A stretch of DNA of 40,921 nucleotides from Erysipelotrichaceae bacterium (GTDB lineage Bacteria > Bacillota_I > Bacilli_A > Erysipelotrichales > Erysipelotrichaceae), in the NCBI GenBank assembly GCA_017419165.1, contig JAFOLW010000062.1, positions 1 to 40,921 on the forward strand, given 5' to 3'. This document shows positions 1 to 8,613 of the stretch, in pieces (position 1 is the stretch's first letter; the number at the start of each line of letters is the position of its first letter). The translations under genes were made by a program, and so were the position numbers. The notes beneath the pieces are model-generated. The model made no database searches and was not told where the DNA came from. It saw nothing but the letters and a program-made list of their open reading frames with translations.

Positions 1-83
1 TTTGACAACTGCACGCTTCAAAAAATTGATGAAAACTAAGCAATTAGTTGTCACAAGGGGAGCATATTGGGAGCACGAAAACT
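1..83. other. gene-free left edge with 8-bp inverted repeat
   Basis: TGACAACT at 3-10 is repeated in inverse as AGTTGTCA at 46-53. The 35-nt interval also holds an ATTG/CAAT pair. No ORF or RNA is recognised. It could be an operator of a gene outside the window or a remnant of an element end next to the guaA 3' end. Confidence 0.3.
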
Positions 84-111
84 AAAAAAGCCTTTATTTA
101 AAGGCTTTTTT
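84..111. terminator. bidirectional terminator after guaA
   Basis: A 12-bp perfect stem (A-rich arm with GCCTTT, loop ATTT, AAAGGC followed by Ts) lies 12 nt beyond the guaA stop. It has A-runs on one side and T-runs on the other, so it can stop transcription from either strand. The first 83 bases to its left contain no gene. Confidence 0.85.
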
Positions 112-123
112 GATTGTTTTCGT

Positions 124-1092
124 CTATTCCCACTCGATCGTCGAGACCGGTTTGTCCGAGTAATCCCAGAGCACTCTGTTGATGCCCGGAACTTCCTTGA
201 CGATCCTGTCTCTGATCTTATAGAGCGTCTTGTACGGGATCTCGTAGGACTTGGCGGTGACGGCATCCTTGGTGTTGACCGCGCGGATGATCGCTGCCCA
301 GCCCATGTAACGCTTGCCGTCTTTGATGCCGGTCGACTTGAGGTCGGGGATGACACAGAAGTACTGCCATGGACGGTCTTTGAGTTTGTCGATCTCTTCT
401 CTGACGATCGCGTCAGCTTCTCTCAAGGCATTGAGCCTGTCTTTGGTGATCGCACCGACACAACGGACGCCTAAGCCCGGTCCCGGGAACGGCTGACGGT
501 AGACCATGTTTTTCGGAAGGCCTAAGGCTTCGCCGACGACACGGACCTCGTCCTTATATAAATATTTGACCGGCTCGACCAGTTCGAAATTCAACTCTTT
601 CGGTAATCCGCCGACATTGTGATGTGCTTTTACGCCTTTGGATTCCAGGATGTCCGGATAGATGGTCCCCTGTGCCAGGAATTCGACGCCTTTGAGCTTC
701 TTGGCTTCTTTCGCGAAGACATCGATGAAGACCTTGCCGATGATCTTTCTCTTGGTCTCCGGATCGGCAACGCCTTTGAGTTCCTTTAAGAATTTATTGG
801 AAGCATCGACATATTTCAGGTTGGCACCGAGGTTTTCTTTAAAGACTTCGATGACCTGTTCCGATTCGCCTTTTCTCAACAGTCCGTGATTGACGTGGAC
901 GCAGACCAGCTGCTTGCCGATCGCCTTGATCAGCAAGGCTGCGACGACACTGGAGTCGACACCGCCCGACAACGCCAGTAAGACTTTCTTGTCACCGACC
1001 TGTTCCTGTATCTGTTTTACCTGCTGATCGATGAATTTTTCCGCTGCTTTCTTTGTCGTGATCCTTTTCAAACTTTCAGGTCTTTTATCCAT
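124..1092 (-). CDS. guaA: GMP synthase, ATP pyrophosphatase subunit only (no glutaminase domain)
   Basis: Makes GMP from XMP and ATP with ammonia in the cytosol. The 322-residue product starts directly in the ATP-PPase domain: the P-loop SGGVDSS is at residues 42-48, the dimerisation/XMP-binding C-terminal half follows, and it ends in the family-typical TIEWE. Usual bacterial GuaA has about 510 residues with an N-terminal class I glutamine amidotransferase; that ~190-residue domain is absent here. There is no room for it upstream, because the start codon overlaps the end of guaB by 8 nt. A separate glutaminase subunit, as in archaea, or direct use of ammonia is implied. Translation is probably coupled to guaB. 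A strong terminator follows. Confidence 0.93.
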   Translation of the reverse strand: MDKRPESLKRITTKKAAEKFIDQQVKQIQEQVGDKKVLLALSGGVDSSVVAALLIKAIGKQLVCVHVNHGLLRKGESEQVIEVFKENLGANLKYVDASNKFLKELKGVADPETKRKIIGKVFIDVFAKEAKKLKGVEFLAQGTIYPDILESKGVKAHHNVGGLPKELNFELVEPVKYLYKDEVRVVGEALGLPKNMVYRQPFPGPGLGVRCVGAITKDRLNALREADAIVREEIDKLKDRPWQYFCVIPDLKSTGIKDGKRYMGWAAIIRAVNTKDAVTAKSYEIPYKTLYKIRDRIVKEVPGINRVLWDYSDKPVSTIEWE

Positions 1093-2596
1093 TTCCTCTT
1101 CCTCCGTTGTTGTTCTTCAACAAGACATCATGAGCACCGCCTTCGACGATCGAAGTCGATGAGATCTGTGTGAGTTTCGCTTTTTTCTGGAATTCCGGGA
1201 TGCTGATCGCACCGCAGTTGCACATCGTCGATTTGATCTTGTAGGTCGTCAGACGGACGTTGTCTTTCAGGCTTCCGGCGTACGGCACATAGGAGTCGAC
1301 GCCTTCTTCGAAGGACAGGCCGCTCTTGCCGCCCAGGTCGTAACGCTGCCAGTTTCTCGCTCTGGCGGAACCTTCGCCCCAGTATTCCTTATAGTAGGTA
1401 CCGTTGATCATGACCTTGTTGGTCGGGGACTCGTCGAATCTGGCAAAATATCTTCCCAGCATGACGAAGTCGGCACCCATAGCCAACGCCAGCGTGATGT
1501 GATGATCGAAGACGATGCCGCCGTCGGAACACACCGGTACGTACACGCCGGTCTTTTTGAAGTAGGCATCTCTTGCCTTGGCGACTTCCATGACTGCCGA
1601 TGCCTGACCGCGGCCGATGCCTTTGGTCTCTCTGGTGATGCAGATGCTTCCGCCGCCGATACCGACTTTGACGAAGTCTGCTCCGGCTTCCGCCAGGAAT
1701 TTGAAACCGTCTGCGTCGACGACGTTGCCGGCACCGCACTTGACTTTGCCGCCGTATTTCTTATGGATCCAGTCCAGCGTTTCCGCCTGCCAGTCCGAGA
1801 AGCCCTCGGAGGAGTCGATACATAAGACATCGGCACCTGCTTCCACCAGGGCAGGGACTCTTTCCTTGTAATCACGGGAGTTGATGCCGGCACCGACGAT
1901 GTAGCGCTTGTTTTCATCGAGCAGCTCGTTCGGGTGGTCCTTGTGGAACTCATAGTCCTTACGGAAGACCAGCGCTTTGAGCTTGCCTTTCTTGTCGATG
2001 ATCGGCAGGGTATTGAGCTTGTGCTCCCAGATGATGTCGTTGGCTTCCGACAGCGAGATGCCGTCATATGCCGTGACCATCTTCTTTAACGGCGTCATGA
2101 ACTCTTCGACTTTGGTATCCATCTCCGTGCGTGAGATGCGATAGTCTCTCGAGGTCACGATGCCGAGCAGTTTGCCTGATCCGGTACCGTCATCCGTGAC
2201 GGCGACCGTGGAGTGAGATGTCTTTTCTTTTAATGCCAGGACATCGGCCAGTGTGGCATCCGGTTTGATGTTGGAATCGCTCGGTACGAAACCGGCTTTG
2301 TAGGATTTTGCCTTGCGGACCATCTCGGCCTGCGATTCGATCGGCTGTGCACCGAAGATGAAGGAGACGCCGCCTTCCGCCGCCAGCGCGACAGCCAGGT
2401 CGTTGCCCGAGACCGACTGCATGATCGCCGAGACCATCGGGATGTTCATGGTCAGAGAGGACTTTTCTCCTTTTTTGAATTTCACCAAAGGGGTGCACAG
2501 TGAGACGTTGTCCGGGATACACTTCTTGGTCGTGTGTCCGGGGATCAGAAGATACTCATTAAAGGTATGAGATACTTCACTTAAAAGCTTTGCCAT
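1085..2596 (-). CDS. guaB: inosine-5'-monophosphate dehydrogenase
   Basis: Oxidises IMP to XMP with NAD+, the step before GuaA. The 503-residue protein has the TIM-barrel N-terminal part ([11 protein letters not shown] near 72-82), a CBS pair inserted at about 100-225, and the catalytic loop [12 protein letters not shown] with the nucleophile Cys319. The CSDGG phosphate-binding motif and the mobile flap ([10 protein letters not shown]) are present. A GGAGG ribosome site precedes the ATG. It overlaps guaA by 8 nt, so the two form a guanine-nucleotide operon. An upstream NCS2 permease gene on the same strand ends 73 bp away, separated by a hairpin. Confidence 0.95.
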   Translation of the reverse strand: MAKLLSEVSHTFNEYLLIPGHTTKKCIPDNVSLCTPLVKFKKGEKSSLTMNIPMVSAIMQSVSGNDLAVALAAEGGVSFIFGAQPIESQAEMVRKAKSYKAGFVPSDSNIKPDATLADVLALKEKTSHSTVAVTDDGTGSGKLLGIVTSRDYRISRTEMDTKVEEFMTPLKKMVTAYDGISLSEANDIIWEHKLNTLPIIDKKGKLKALVFRKDYEFHKDHPNELLDENKRYIVGAGINSRDYKERVPALVEAGADVLCIDSSEGFSDWQAETLDWIHKKYGGKVKCGAGNVVDADGFKFLAEAGADFVKVGIGGGSICITRETKGIGRGQASAVMEVAKARDAYFKKTGVYVPVCSDGGIVFDHHITLALAMGADFVMLGRYFARFDESPTNKVMINGTYYKEYWGEGSARARNWQRYDLGGKSGLSFEEGVDSYVPYAGSLKDNVRLTTYKIKSTMCNCGAISIPEFQKKAKLTQISSTSIVEGGAHDVLLKNNNGGRGNG

Positions 2597-2616
2597 CTTT
2601 CCTCCTTCTAAAACGA

Positions 2617-2646
2617 ATGATGCTTCAGCGCGAACTGAAGTATCAT
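2617..2646 (-). terminator. hairpin between permease and guaB
   Basis: A 12-bp stem with one A-C mismatch (ATGAT..CTTCAG / CTGAAG..ATCAT, loop of 6) follows the permease stop codon. It is followed on the minus strand by TCGTTTTAG, a poor U-tract, so it may only attenuate or process the transcript reading into guaB. Confidence 0.5.
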
Positions 2647-2669
2647 TTTATCTTTTTATAAATTATAAC

Positions 2670-4097
2670 TTATTGTGCGCCGGCTTTATCACCAAGCGTC
2701 AGGATCAGATTCAGCAAGATGCCCGCGATCGCAGCGCCTGCGACACAAGGAACGTTCATGGAGAAGAACGGGATCGTTCCGCCGAAGGCATACTGTCCGC
2801 CCAGACCGATGATGCAGACTAAGGCGATGACGGCGATGTTCTTGGAGTCGAACATGGAAACGCCTTTATCGATCAGGATCGCGATACCTTGTGCGGCGAT
2901 CGCGCCGAAGCAATAGACTTCGATGCCGCCGATGACTGCCAGCGGGATGCCGTAGATCACTCTGATCAGCGGCGTGAAGCAGGAGACAACCATCGCGATG
3001 ATCGAAGCGACAGCCAGCACCGGCACAGAGAAGACGCGGGTGATCGCCATCGTCGAGATGTTCTCACCGTAGTTGGTACCTGCCGGGCCGCCGACGAAAC
3101 CGGAGACCATATCGCACAGACCGTCGCCGATCAGGTTGTCACCCAGCAAGGAGATGATGTCATATCTGCCTTTGCCTTTTTCTCTGGCAACATCGTTGAT
3201 GTAGATGTCCAGCTGGTAGATGTGTGCCGTCGATTCCGGGATCGTTGCAATGGCGATCGGCATGATGCCGATCAAAGCCTGCATGGAGAACTTCGGGAAG
3301 GTGAATGCCGGAAGGGCAAAGAAGGATCCGTCACCGAGCTTGAAGGACGAAGCCGCAAGTGCTTCTGCCGGTACCGCCCGGAACAGATTGATGCCGCCGG
3401 CAAAATAAATGAGTGCCGCACATACGCAGCCCGTCAATACGCCAAGCAATAGCGGCAGCTGTGACAGGAGGCCTTTGAGATAACGGGAATAGATACAGGT
3501 CGATAAGAAAGTGATCAGACCGACACACAACCAGACGGTCGCGACGGCGCTGCCTTGCGTGACATCGAGTCCGTTGATCGAAGAACCGATGCCCAGGAAA
3601 TCCGACATCGCCGAACCGGCCAGTGTCAGACCGATGACCATGGAGACCGAACCGGTGATGGATGCCGGCAGGAACTTCTCGACTTTTTCCGCACCGAACT
3701 TACGGACGATCAGGCCGGCTGCGATCGAAACGAAACCGGACATGATGATACCGAACTGTGCCTTGGAGATCAGGTCCGGCGGTAAGATGCCGGTCGCCTG
3801 CCAGGAGGCGAGCTGATCGGCAGTGCCTTCGGCCATCGCCATAGCGGAAACGGCAGACAGGTAAGCGAAGGAAGAACCGTAATATAACGGGATACGGCGC
3901 TTCGTGATCAAAATAAAACACAGAGTCGCAAGTCCGGAAGCGAAAATCGTCGTAGAGACTTGAAACCCTGTGATGAGAGCGACAGTGATGGTGGCAGGAA
4001 ACATGACGATGACCTGCTGCAGTGCATAAAGAAGCAGTTTTCCTAATGACGGTACTTCATCCGGTAAGTAGCCGATCTTCTGGTTCTTGACTGACAT
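2670..4097 (-). CDS. NCS2 family nucleobase permease, uracil type
   Basis: Proton-coupled nucleobase importer with about 14 hydrophobic segments, 475 residues. The segment SSFAYLSAVSAM and the signature AGTNYGENISTMAITRV identify the NCS2 family; the YGEN..MAITRV form resembles UraA (uracil) rather than xanthine/urate members, which carry QNNGVI-type motifs. Position beside guaBA would instead suggest a purine, so substrate is uncertain. It has its own promoter and a leader with mutually exclusive hairpins, which argues for regulation by transcription attenuation. The N-terminus (MSVKNQKIGYLPDEVPSLGK) and a GGGGG ribosome site support the chosen start. Confidence 0.88.
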   Translation of the reverse strand: MSVKNQKIGYLPDEVPSLGKLLLYALQQVIVMFPATITVALITGFQVSTTIFASGLATLCFILITKRRIPLYYGSSFAYLSAVSAMAMAEGTADQLASWQATGILPPDLISKAQFGIIMSGFVSIAAGLIVRKFGAEKVEKFLPASITGSVSMVIGLTLAGSAMSDFLGIGSSINGLDVTQGSAVATVWLCVGLITFLSTCIYSRYLKGLLSQLPLLLGVLTGCVCAALIYFAGGINLFRAVPAEALAASSFKLGDGSFFALPAFTFPKFSMQALIGIMPIAIATIPESTAHIYQLDIYINDVAREKGKGRYDIISLLGDNLIGDGLCDMVSGFVGGPAGTNYGENISTMAITRVFSVPVLAVASIIAMVVSCFTPLIRVIYGIPLAVIGGIEVYCFGAIAAQGIAILIDKGVSMFDSKNIAVIALVCIIGLGGQYAFGGTIPFFSMNVPCVAGAAIAGILLNLILTLGDKAGAQ

Positions 4098-4194
4098 GGT
4101 ATTACCCCCTCTTTCGTATAGGTCTTAAAGAAAAGATCCCCCTTATTCGGAGGATCCGTACCTTCTTCGGTCTTCTTCTCCGAAAAAAACCTAT
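4098..4194 (-). promoter_or_regulatory. candidate transcription attenuator/riboswitch leader of the NCS2 permease
   Basis: On the minus-strand RNA, GAUCCUCC/GGGGGAUC (4135-4156) forms an 8-bp hairpin followed by UUUUCUUU, an intrinsic terminator about 38 nt before the ATG. The 7-mer UUCGGAG (4178-4184) can pair with CUCCGAA (4146-4152), which destroys that terminator; the same UUCGG can instead pair with CCGAA (4166-4170). AUAGGU (4189-4194) and ACCUAU (4118-4123) could close the whole structure. AGACCGAAGAAGGU (4160-4173) matches 10 of 14 positions of the PyrR-binding consensus as I remember it. The ligand is unknown. Confidence 0.6.
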
Positions 4195-4201
4195 TTGAAA
4201 C

Positions 4202-4230
4202 AGAATAACAGATAAATCTGCACAATTCAA
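4202..4230 (-). promoter_or_regulatory. promoter of the NCS2 permease
   Basis: TTGAAT (4225-4230) and TATTCT (4202-4207) on the minus strand are separated by 17 nt. The predicted transcript starts just ahead of the AUAGGU arm of the leader. Confidence 0.6.
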
Positions 4231-4315
4231 TGAATTTTTTGGAAAAAAAGAAAGTTTTGAAGTATAGTTATAGTTAAGAAATTAGCCCCTTATCTGACGA
4301 TCCGGAAGGACCGTT

Positions 4316-5356
4316 TTAATTTATCCGTGTCCAGGTAACGGACACGCCCTCACCGCTGATCGTGAGCGTGCTGTCGTTGTCGGACAAAGTCATGATGCGT
4401 CCGGCGGCACCGTTTTCGATCGTATTCTCATCCAGCACCTTTATGGCGATGAGTGGCGGAGCAGGTTCTTCCGGGATGATCGGGATGTCTTCGTCCTGGC
4501 CTACATACATTGCGTGGTTCGCTTCCCGGCTTTCATCACTCAGACGGACCCAGAAATTCGGTATGCTTCCGCCGCCTTGCGAGATGATCCAGGTATAGTC
4601 GTTTTCCCGGTCTCCGTATCCGGTATAATTTCGTCCTCTCCAGGTCCCGTGGAAGCGGCTGACCAGTGCCTCCTTTTCTTCTTCGTTCATATAATCGGCA
4701 AAAGCACCCTGTTCCTTGATTTTCGCCTTCACTGCGTCGTTGTCTCTCATTTCTTCAAGCGCGTAATCCGGCACGTCACCGCCCAAAGCGATCTTCTCCA
4801 CGGCGACTGAGACTTTTCCTTCCTGATCTTTCATGATGACCGCTTTTTCTCCGGATAACAGTAAGATCTCCTGTCCGTTTACAACAGTGATCTTTGCCTC
4901 GCCTTCGATCAGCAGAACTTCGCTCCGGATCGGTCCGGTCTTTATGATCCCGGTCGTTCCCCGGATGGACAGCGACATGTTTTCGGTCTCAAAGCTGAGT
5001 TCTTCGTCTTCTTTCAACGCTTCTTCCACGCAGAAGAACAGACTGCCGCTTTGCAGGTCGATCTTCAGTTTTCTGCCGTTCTTGTTGATCGCGATCCCTG
5101 AAGACTGATCGAGCTTGAGCAGCTTCACCTGATCGAGGTCGATCCAGCCGTAGCTTTCTTTCAGTGTCTTGACGCCGTAGCCGTCAAAAAGGTTCATGCC
5201 GCTTAAGACGTCCACGTTCTTGTTTTTGTCGTTGACTTCGACCTGTCCTTCGTAGCGCTGCAGTTTCATGTCGCTCGCCTCTGTGTTAGAAGAGGAGGAG
5301 CAGGAGCTCAGCAGCAATACACTCATAAGCAGAAATACCATCAGATCTTTTTTCAT
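4316..5356 (-). CDS. lipoprotein with FecR-like domain
   Basis: Predicted surface lipoprotein of 346 residues. A hydrophobic signal peptide ends in the lipobox LSSC with Cys19, followed by a Ser-rich stretch. Residues about 35-190 read as a FecR-type beta domain: short charged strands, the motif SLSIRGTTGIIKTG and a run on 'sensitive gene product' values (EVLLIEGEAKITV, LLLSGEKAVI). The remaining half (about 225-346) is unfamiliar and includes FHGTWRGRNYTGYG and a Pro-rich piece. No sigma factor or TonB-type receptor is adjacent, so classical FecR signalling is not supported. It is transcribed divergently from the next gene. Confidence 0.75.
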   Translation of the reverse strand: MKKDLMVFLLMSVLLLSSCSSSSNTEASDMKLQRYEGQVEVNDKNKNVDVLSGMNLFDGYGVKTLKESYGWIDLDQVKLLKLDQSSGIAINKNGRKLKIDLQSGSLFFCVEEALKEDEELSFETENMSLSIRGTTGIIKTGPIRSEVLLIEGEAKITVVNGQEILLLSGEKAVIMKDQEGKVSVAVEKIALGGDVPDYALEEMRDNDAVKAKIKEQGAFADYMNEEEKEALVSRFHGTWRGRNYTGYGDRENDYTWIISQGGGSIPNFWVRLSDESREANHAMYVGQDEDIPIIPEEPAPPLIAIKVLDENTIENGAAGRIMTLSDNDSTLTISGEGVSVTWTRIN

Positions 5357-5464
5357 ATCATCATTACCTTTTTCTTTTATATTATGACCCTCTGTATACC
5401 TGTTTCACAAAAACTTCGTTTTTCCGCAAAGATATGAGACTGGTACCTTTTTTCATAAATGTCA

Positions 5465-5491
5465 TATAATGGGTATATGTATTTAAGGAGG
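5465..5491 (+). promoter_or_regulatory. -10 box and ribosome site of the membrane-protein gene at 5499
   Basis: A perfect TATAAT at 5465-5470 is followed by AAGGAGG at 5485-5491, 7 nt before ATG 5499. No good -35 is seen. This strong ribosome site decides the start in favour of ATG 5499 over the TTG at 5493. Confidence 0.65.
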
Positions 5492-5498
5492 ATTGTTT

Positions 5499-6248
5499 AT
5501 GGCAGAAAAGAAAGAAAAGAAATACGTTGCTGCCAGTGAAGACAGCAAGAAAGCCAGACAGACCAAACAGGTCCCTAATGAGGATGTCATCCGTGCCGTC
5601 AAGGAAGCGAAACCGGTCGGCAATCCGACGCCGCTCCGTATCGGTGCCGTCTGTTTGTGGGTACTGGCGCTTGTCTTCGAAGTCCTGGCACTCATGGTCT
5701 TCTTAGGCAAAGTCGATCTCAAGTTCATGCCGCAGATCCCGCAGCTGATCGCCTTCCTGGTACTGGATCTGATCGCCGTCATCGTCGGTGCTCAGTTCTG
5801 GAAGAAGGCCAATCACATCGATCCGGTGTCCGAAGCCAACCAGGTCAAATTCTGGTTATGGAACAACATGGGCCTCATCGCCATGGCCATCTGTTTCTTC
5901 CCGTTCATCATCCTGGTGCTGACCAACAAGGAAGCGGACAAAAAGACCAAGACCATCGCAACGGTCGCTGCCGTCATCTGCCTGCTGATCGGCGGTGTCG
6001 CATCCTATGACTTCAACCCGGTCTCCGTCGAACAGAAGGAAGCCGCAATGGATGTCCTGGGAAGCGAGACGGTCTACTGGACGACCTTCGGCAAAGTCTA
6101 TCACACACATGACGACTGCTCACACCTGAACCAGAGCGAGACATTGACTTACGGTACGGTCGAAGAAGCGATCGCCGCCAACCGTGTCCGTCTGTGCAAG
6201 ACCTGCGCAAACAGAGACGGCATCTCCGGTGTCGCGACAGACAACTAA
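5499..6248 (+). CDS. four-helix membrane protein with C-terminal Cys/His motif
   Basis: Not recognised as a named gene. The 249-residue protein has a charged cytoplasmic N-terminus (about 45 residues) and four hydrophobic segments (near 46-70, 78-98, 123-142 and 150-166). A soluble tail contains VYHTHDDCSHLN and, 27 residues on, LCKTC. The pattern of one His/Cys cluster followed by CxxC resembles small metal-binding tails found in many Firmicute membrane and competence-type proteins; zinc binding is inference. It is the only plus-strand gene left of oriC and is followed by a shared terminator with the convergent MATE gene. Confidence 0.7.
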   Translation: MAEKKEKKYVAASEDSKKARQTKQVPNEDVIRAVKEAKPVGNPTPLRIGAVCLWVLALVFEVLALMVFLGKVDLKFMPQIPQLIAFLVLDLIAVIVGAQFWKKANHIDPVSEANQVKFWLWNNMGLIAMAICFFPFIILVLTNKEADKKTKTIATVAAVICLLIGGVASYDFNPVSVEQKEAAMDVLGSETVYWTTFGKVYHTHDDCSHLNQSETLTYGTVEEAIAANRVRLCKTCANRDGISGVATDN

Positions 6249-6261
6249 AGTTTAAGAAAAC

Positions 6262-6305
6262 AAAAAACCGTTCTTCCTGTTCTTTTTTGCAGAGAACGGT
6301 TTTTT
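6262..6305. terminator. bidirectional terminator between convergent genes
   Basis: AAAAAACCGTTCT at 6262-6274 pairs with its complement at 6293-6305 (13 bp, 18-nt loop). The T-run on each strand serves the membrane-protein gene and the convergent MATE gene, whose stop codon overlaps the stem end. Confidence 0.85.
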
Positions 6306-7666
6306 CATGCGTTGTTTTCGTTTTTGCGGAAAATGTCTTTTCTTGAAAAATAATAGACGGCATAGACGGCCGAAGTGATGATCCAGGAAAGCGGGAAAGC
6401 GAAGATGGCCTGCACCGGATCGGCGATCGGATAGAAGAGGATGTAGGAGATCCTGGTCAGACAGATCGTGAAGACCGCGATGATCAGCGGCGCTCTGGTC
6501 AGGCCGCAGGATTTGAAGACGGCAGACAGCGGATCGATCGGCGCATAGGTGATATAAGAGAAGGCGATGACTTTCAACATCCTCGTCGCGATGGACAAAG
6601 GTTCCGGATCTTTCAGGAACAGCGTGAGGATGTGCTTTCCGAAGAAGTAGAACAGGGCACCGAAACAGACCGCACCGACCGTATCGATAAAGACCGAGAC
6701 CAGCACCGTCCTTCTGACCCGTTTCAGGTTGCCTCTTCCGAAATTCTGGGATGCCATGGTGATCGTCGCTGTCGTCAAAGCGTTGGAGAAACACCAGAAC
6801 AGAGCGTCGACGCTGTTATAGGCACTGTAGGCGGCGACCGCATCCGTTTCAAAGGAATTGATCTTGAACTGGATCATCGCGTTGGGTATCGCAAACATCA
6901 TGGACTGGACCGCAAAGGGGAGACCGATCGCAAAGATCTTTTTCACATCTTCTTTGTTGTAGGAAAGATCTTTGAAATCTCTCTGGTAGACGTCGCTCGT
7001 CTTATCAAAAATGAACAATATAATGAACGCGCAGATCGCGTGCGATAAGAACGTCGCCAGGGAGGTGCCGAAGACACCGAGTCTGAAGACGCCGGCAAAC
7101 AGCAGGTCCAGCGAGATCTTGACGACTGCCGTCAAACCGATGAATAAGAGCGGTCTTCTCGAATCGCCCAAAGCCCTCAGGATGCAGACGCCGGTCTGAT
7201 AGACGAAATAAAACGACAGAGACGCCAGATAGAAGTAAAGATAGGTCAGCGACAGAGGTCTCGTGTCCGCCGGTTCCTTCATCAGATCGAGCCAGAAAGG
7301 AGCGATCAGGATCAATGCTATGGAAATCCCGAGGCCCAGAACGATCGACAGAAAAACGCCGGTCTTTGCGGACTGATTGACTTTTTCCATATTTCCCCGG
7401 CCATAATTCTGGGCGACCAGAACGGTGATCGCGGAGGTGATGCCGCCGATGAAGTTAAGTATGATGTTGATCAGCGAATTCGCCGAACCGCCGACGGCCG
7501 CCAGTGCCTGTTTGGAGATGAGCCGGCCGAGAACGATGCTGTCGACGATGCCGTAGAGCTGCTGGACCAGGTAACCTAAAAAGACCGGAAAGAGAAACAG
7601 CAGCATCTGCTGAGAGATCTTTCCGTTCAGGATGTCTTTTCTCGGAAAACGGACGACGGCTTTCAT
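6305..7666 (-). CDS. MATE family multidrug/metabolite exporter
   Basis: Cation-coupled efflux protein of 453 residues with about twelve transmembrane segments in two related halves. The family pattern is visible in QQLYGIVDSIVLGRLI (helix 1-2), GGITSAITVLVAQNYGRG in the N half and the matching TATITMASQNFGRGNL in the C half. Substrate cannot be told. The start has no Shine-Dalgarno; instead a TAAAAT box lies 9 nt upstream, with TTGCGC 18 nt before it, so the mRNA may be nearly leaderless. The upstream neighbour ends in its own terminator, so this is a single-gene unit. Confidence 0.9.
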   Translation of the reverse strand: MKAVVRFPRKDILNGKISQQMLLFLFPVFLGYLVQQLYGIVDSIVLGRLISKQALAAVGGSANSLINIILNFIGGITSAITVLVAQNYGRGNMEKVNQSAKTGVFLSIVLGLGISIALILIAPFWLDLMKEPADTRPLSLTYLYFYLASLSFYFVYQTGVCILRALGDSRRPLLFIGLTAVVKISLDLLFAGVFRLGVFGTSLATFLSHAICAFIILFIFDKTSDVYQRDFKDLSYNKEDVKKIFAIGLPFAVQSMMFAIPNAMIQFKINSFETDAVAAYSAYNSVDALFWCFSNALTTATITMASQNFGRGNLKRVRRTVLVSVFIDTVGAVCFGALFYFFGKHILTLFLKDPEPLSIATRMLKVIAFSYITYAPIDPLSAVFKSCGLTRAPLIIAVFTICLTRISYILFYPIADPVQAIFAFPLSWIITSAVYAVYYFSRKDIFRKNENNA

Positions 7667-7675
7667 TGTAAGACC

Positions 7676-7681
7676 ATTTTA
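7676..7681 (-). promoter_or_regulatory. -10 box 9 nt ahead of the MATE start
   Basis: TAAAAT on the minus strand, with a possible -35 TTGCGC 18 nt upstream. No ribosome site lies between it and the ATG. Confidence 0.5.
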
Positions 7682-7723
7682 CGCACCGTGACCGCCGCCG
7701 CGCAAGAAAGATGAATAAGAAAA

Positions 7724-7741
7724 ACGCCTACAACAAGGCGT
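7724..7741 (-). terminator. terminator overlapping the end of the EVE-like gene
   Basis: ACGCCT/AGGCGT with a 6-nt loop, followed by TTTTTCTT on the minus strand. The stop codon TAG of the gene sits in and beside the loop. Confidence 0.75.
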
Positions 7742-8594
7742 TCATCAGATATTCGAGCGTTTCATCGCGGTCGTTCACCAGGAAACGGACAGGGGCATCG
7801 TTCCCCAGATATTTTCCCAGGTGATATTTATAGAGCTGCGCCTGCCCGATCAAGGCGCGGTCGTCGTTCGGATCGCCCCGGTAAAACAGGACATCGGCGC
7901 TCTCCTTTCCCAGTCTGCAGACTTCGCTCTGCGAATTTCTCAAGAAGAAATATCCTTCTTCTTTCAGGGCTTTCAGAGTCCTTTTTGCTTTCTTGTTTTC
8001 CTTCTCGCTCCTCGGCAGATCTTTGATCCGGTCGTGGCTTTCCAGCAGCGCATAGAGGAGTTTTTCCCGTTTGATCGCTTCGCTGTTGCCGGACAGTCCG
8101 CTCCAGAGGTCTCTGGAATCCTCTGCCAGATCCAGCAGAGAGAAGACGACGGATCCCGGTTTGAGGTAGATGTAGGATTCCACATTGCTGGAGATCTTCA
8201 TCCCGCATTCGCTCAAATAGACCGGCTGGAAGAAGGTCACATCTTCCAGATAGAAAGCGGAGATCTTTGCCGGAAGTTTCTTGTCTTTGGAGACCTTCCG
8301 TATGGCTTCCTTGAATTCATCCAGACTGACGTAGCCGTTATAGATGCCGTACTTGTCCCACATCGAACGGATCGATGCGGCAGTGATGCTTTTGACGCGT
8401 CCGAAACCGACGATGCCTTTTTCTCTGTTCTTGCGGTGTTCCTTGTCTTTGGACAGAAAGAAAACCAGATCGCCTTCTCCGAAATCGGAAAAGCCGATGT
8501 TGGCGGATAAGCGCCAGAAGTTCATCGTCTTATGATTGTTCAGGCGATGAAGCTCAAGCATTTTGGAATCGGTGACGTAAGCTATCGCGGACAT
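7728..8594 (-). CDS. EVE/PUA-like domain protein
   Basis: A 288-residue soluble protein of unknown function. The first ~70 residues (NFWRLSANIGFSDFGEGD, LVFFLSKDKEH, KGIVGFGRVKSI) have the strand pattern of EVE/PUA-like modified-base-binding domains. The middle is not recognised. The last ~75 residues (SEVCRLGKESADVLFYRGDP, then a helix and VRFLVND) could be a second alpha/beta domain. The gene begins 19 bp after the Card1-like gene on the same strand. A TATAAT box 11 nt before the ATG, with no Shine-Dalgarno, may give it its own near-leaderless transcript. EVE domains are often found with restriction and defence genes; here that link is inference from the neighbour. Confidence 0.6.
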   Translation of the reverse strand: MSAIAYVTDSKMLELHRLNNHKTMNFWRLSANIGFSDFGEGDLVFFLSKDKEHRKNREKGIVGFGRVKSITAASIRSMWDKYGIYNGYVSLDEFKEAIRKVSKDKKLPAKISAFYLEDVTFFQPVYLSECGMKISSNVESYIYLKPGSVVFSLLDLAEDSRDLWSGLSGNSEAIKREKLLYALLESHDRIKDLPRSEKENKKAKRTLKALKEEGYFFLRNSQSEVCRLGKESADVLFYRGDPNDDRALIGQAQLYKYHLGKYLGNDAPVRFLVNDRDETLEYLMNALL

Positions 8595-8605
8595 GATACA
8601 ACTTT

Positions 8606-8611
8606 ATTATA
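8606..8611 (-). promoter_or_regulatory. -10 box 11 nt ahead of the EVE-like gene
   Basis: A perfect TATAAT on the minus strand sits in the 19-bp gap after the Card1-like gene. No ribosome site follows. Confidence 0.45.
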
Positions 8612-8613
8612 AC

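Noticed and set aside
67..474. Open frames antisense to guaA, guaB, gyrA, gyrB and others
   Set aside because: They mirror codon patterns of the real genes (Arg/Asp-rich products), lack ribosome sites and show no domains.
4297..4314. 7-bp hairpin at the end of the lipoprotein gene
   Set aside because: It is followed by T only on the plus strand, where no gene ends; on the minus strand there is no T-run, so I do not call a terminator.
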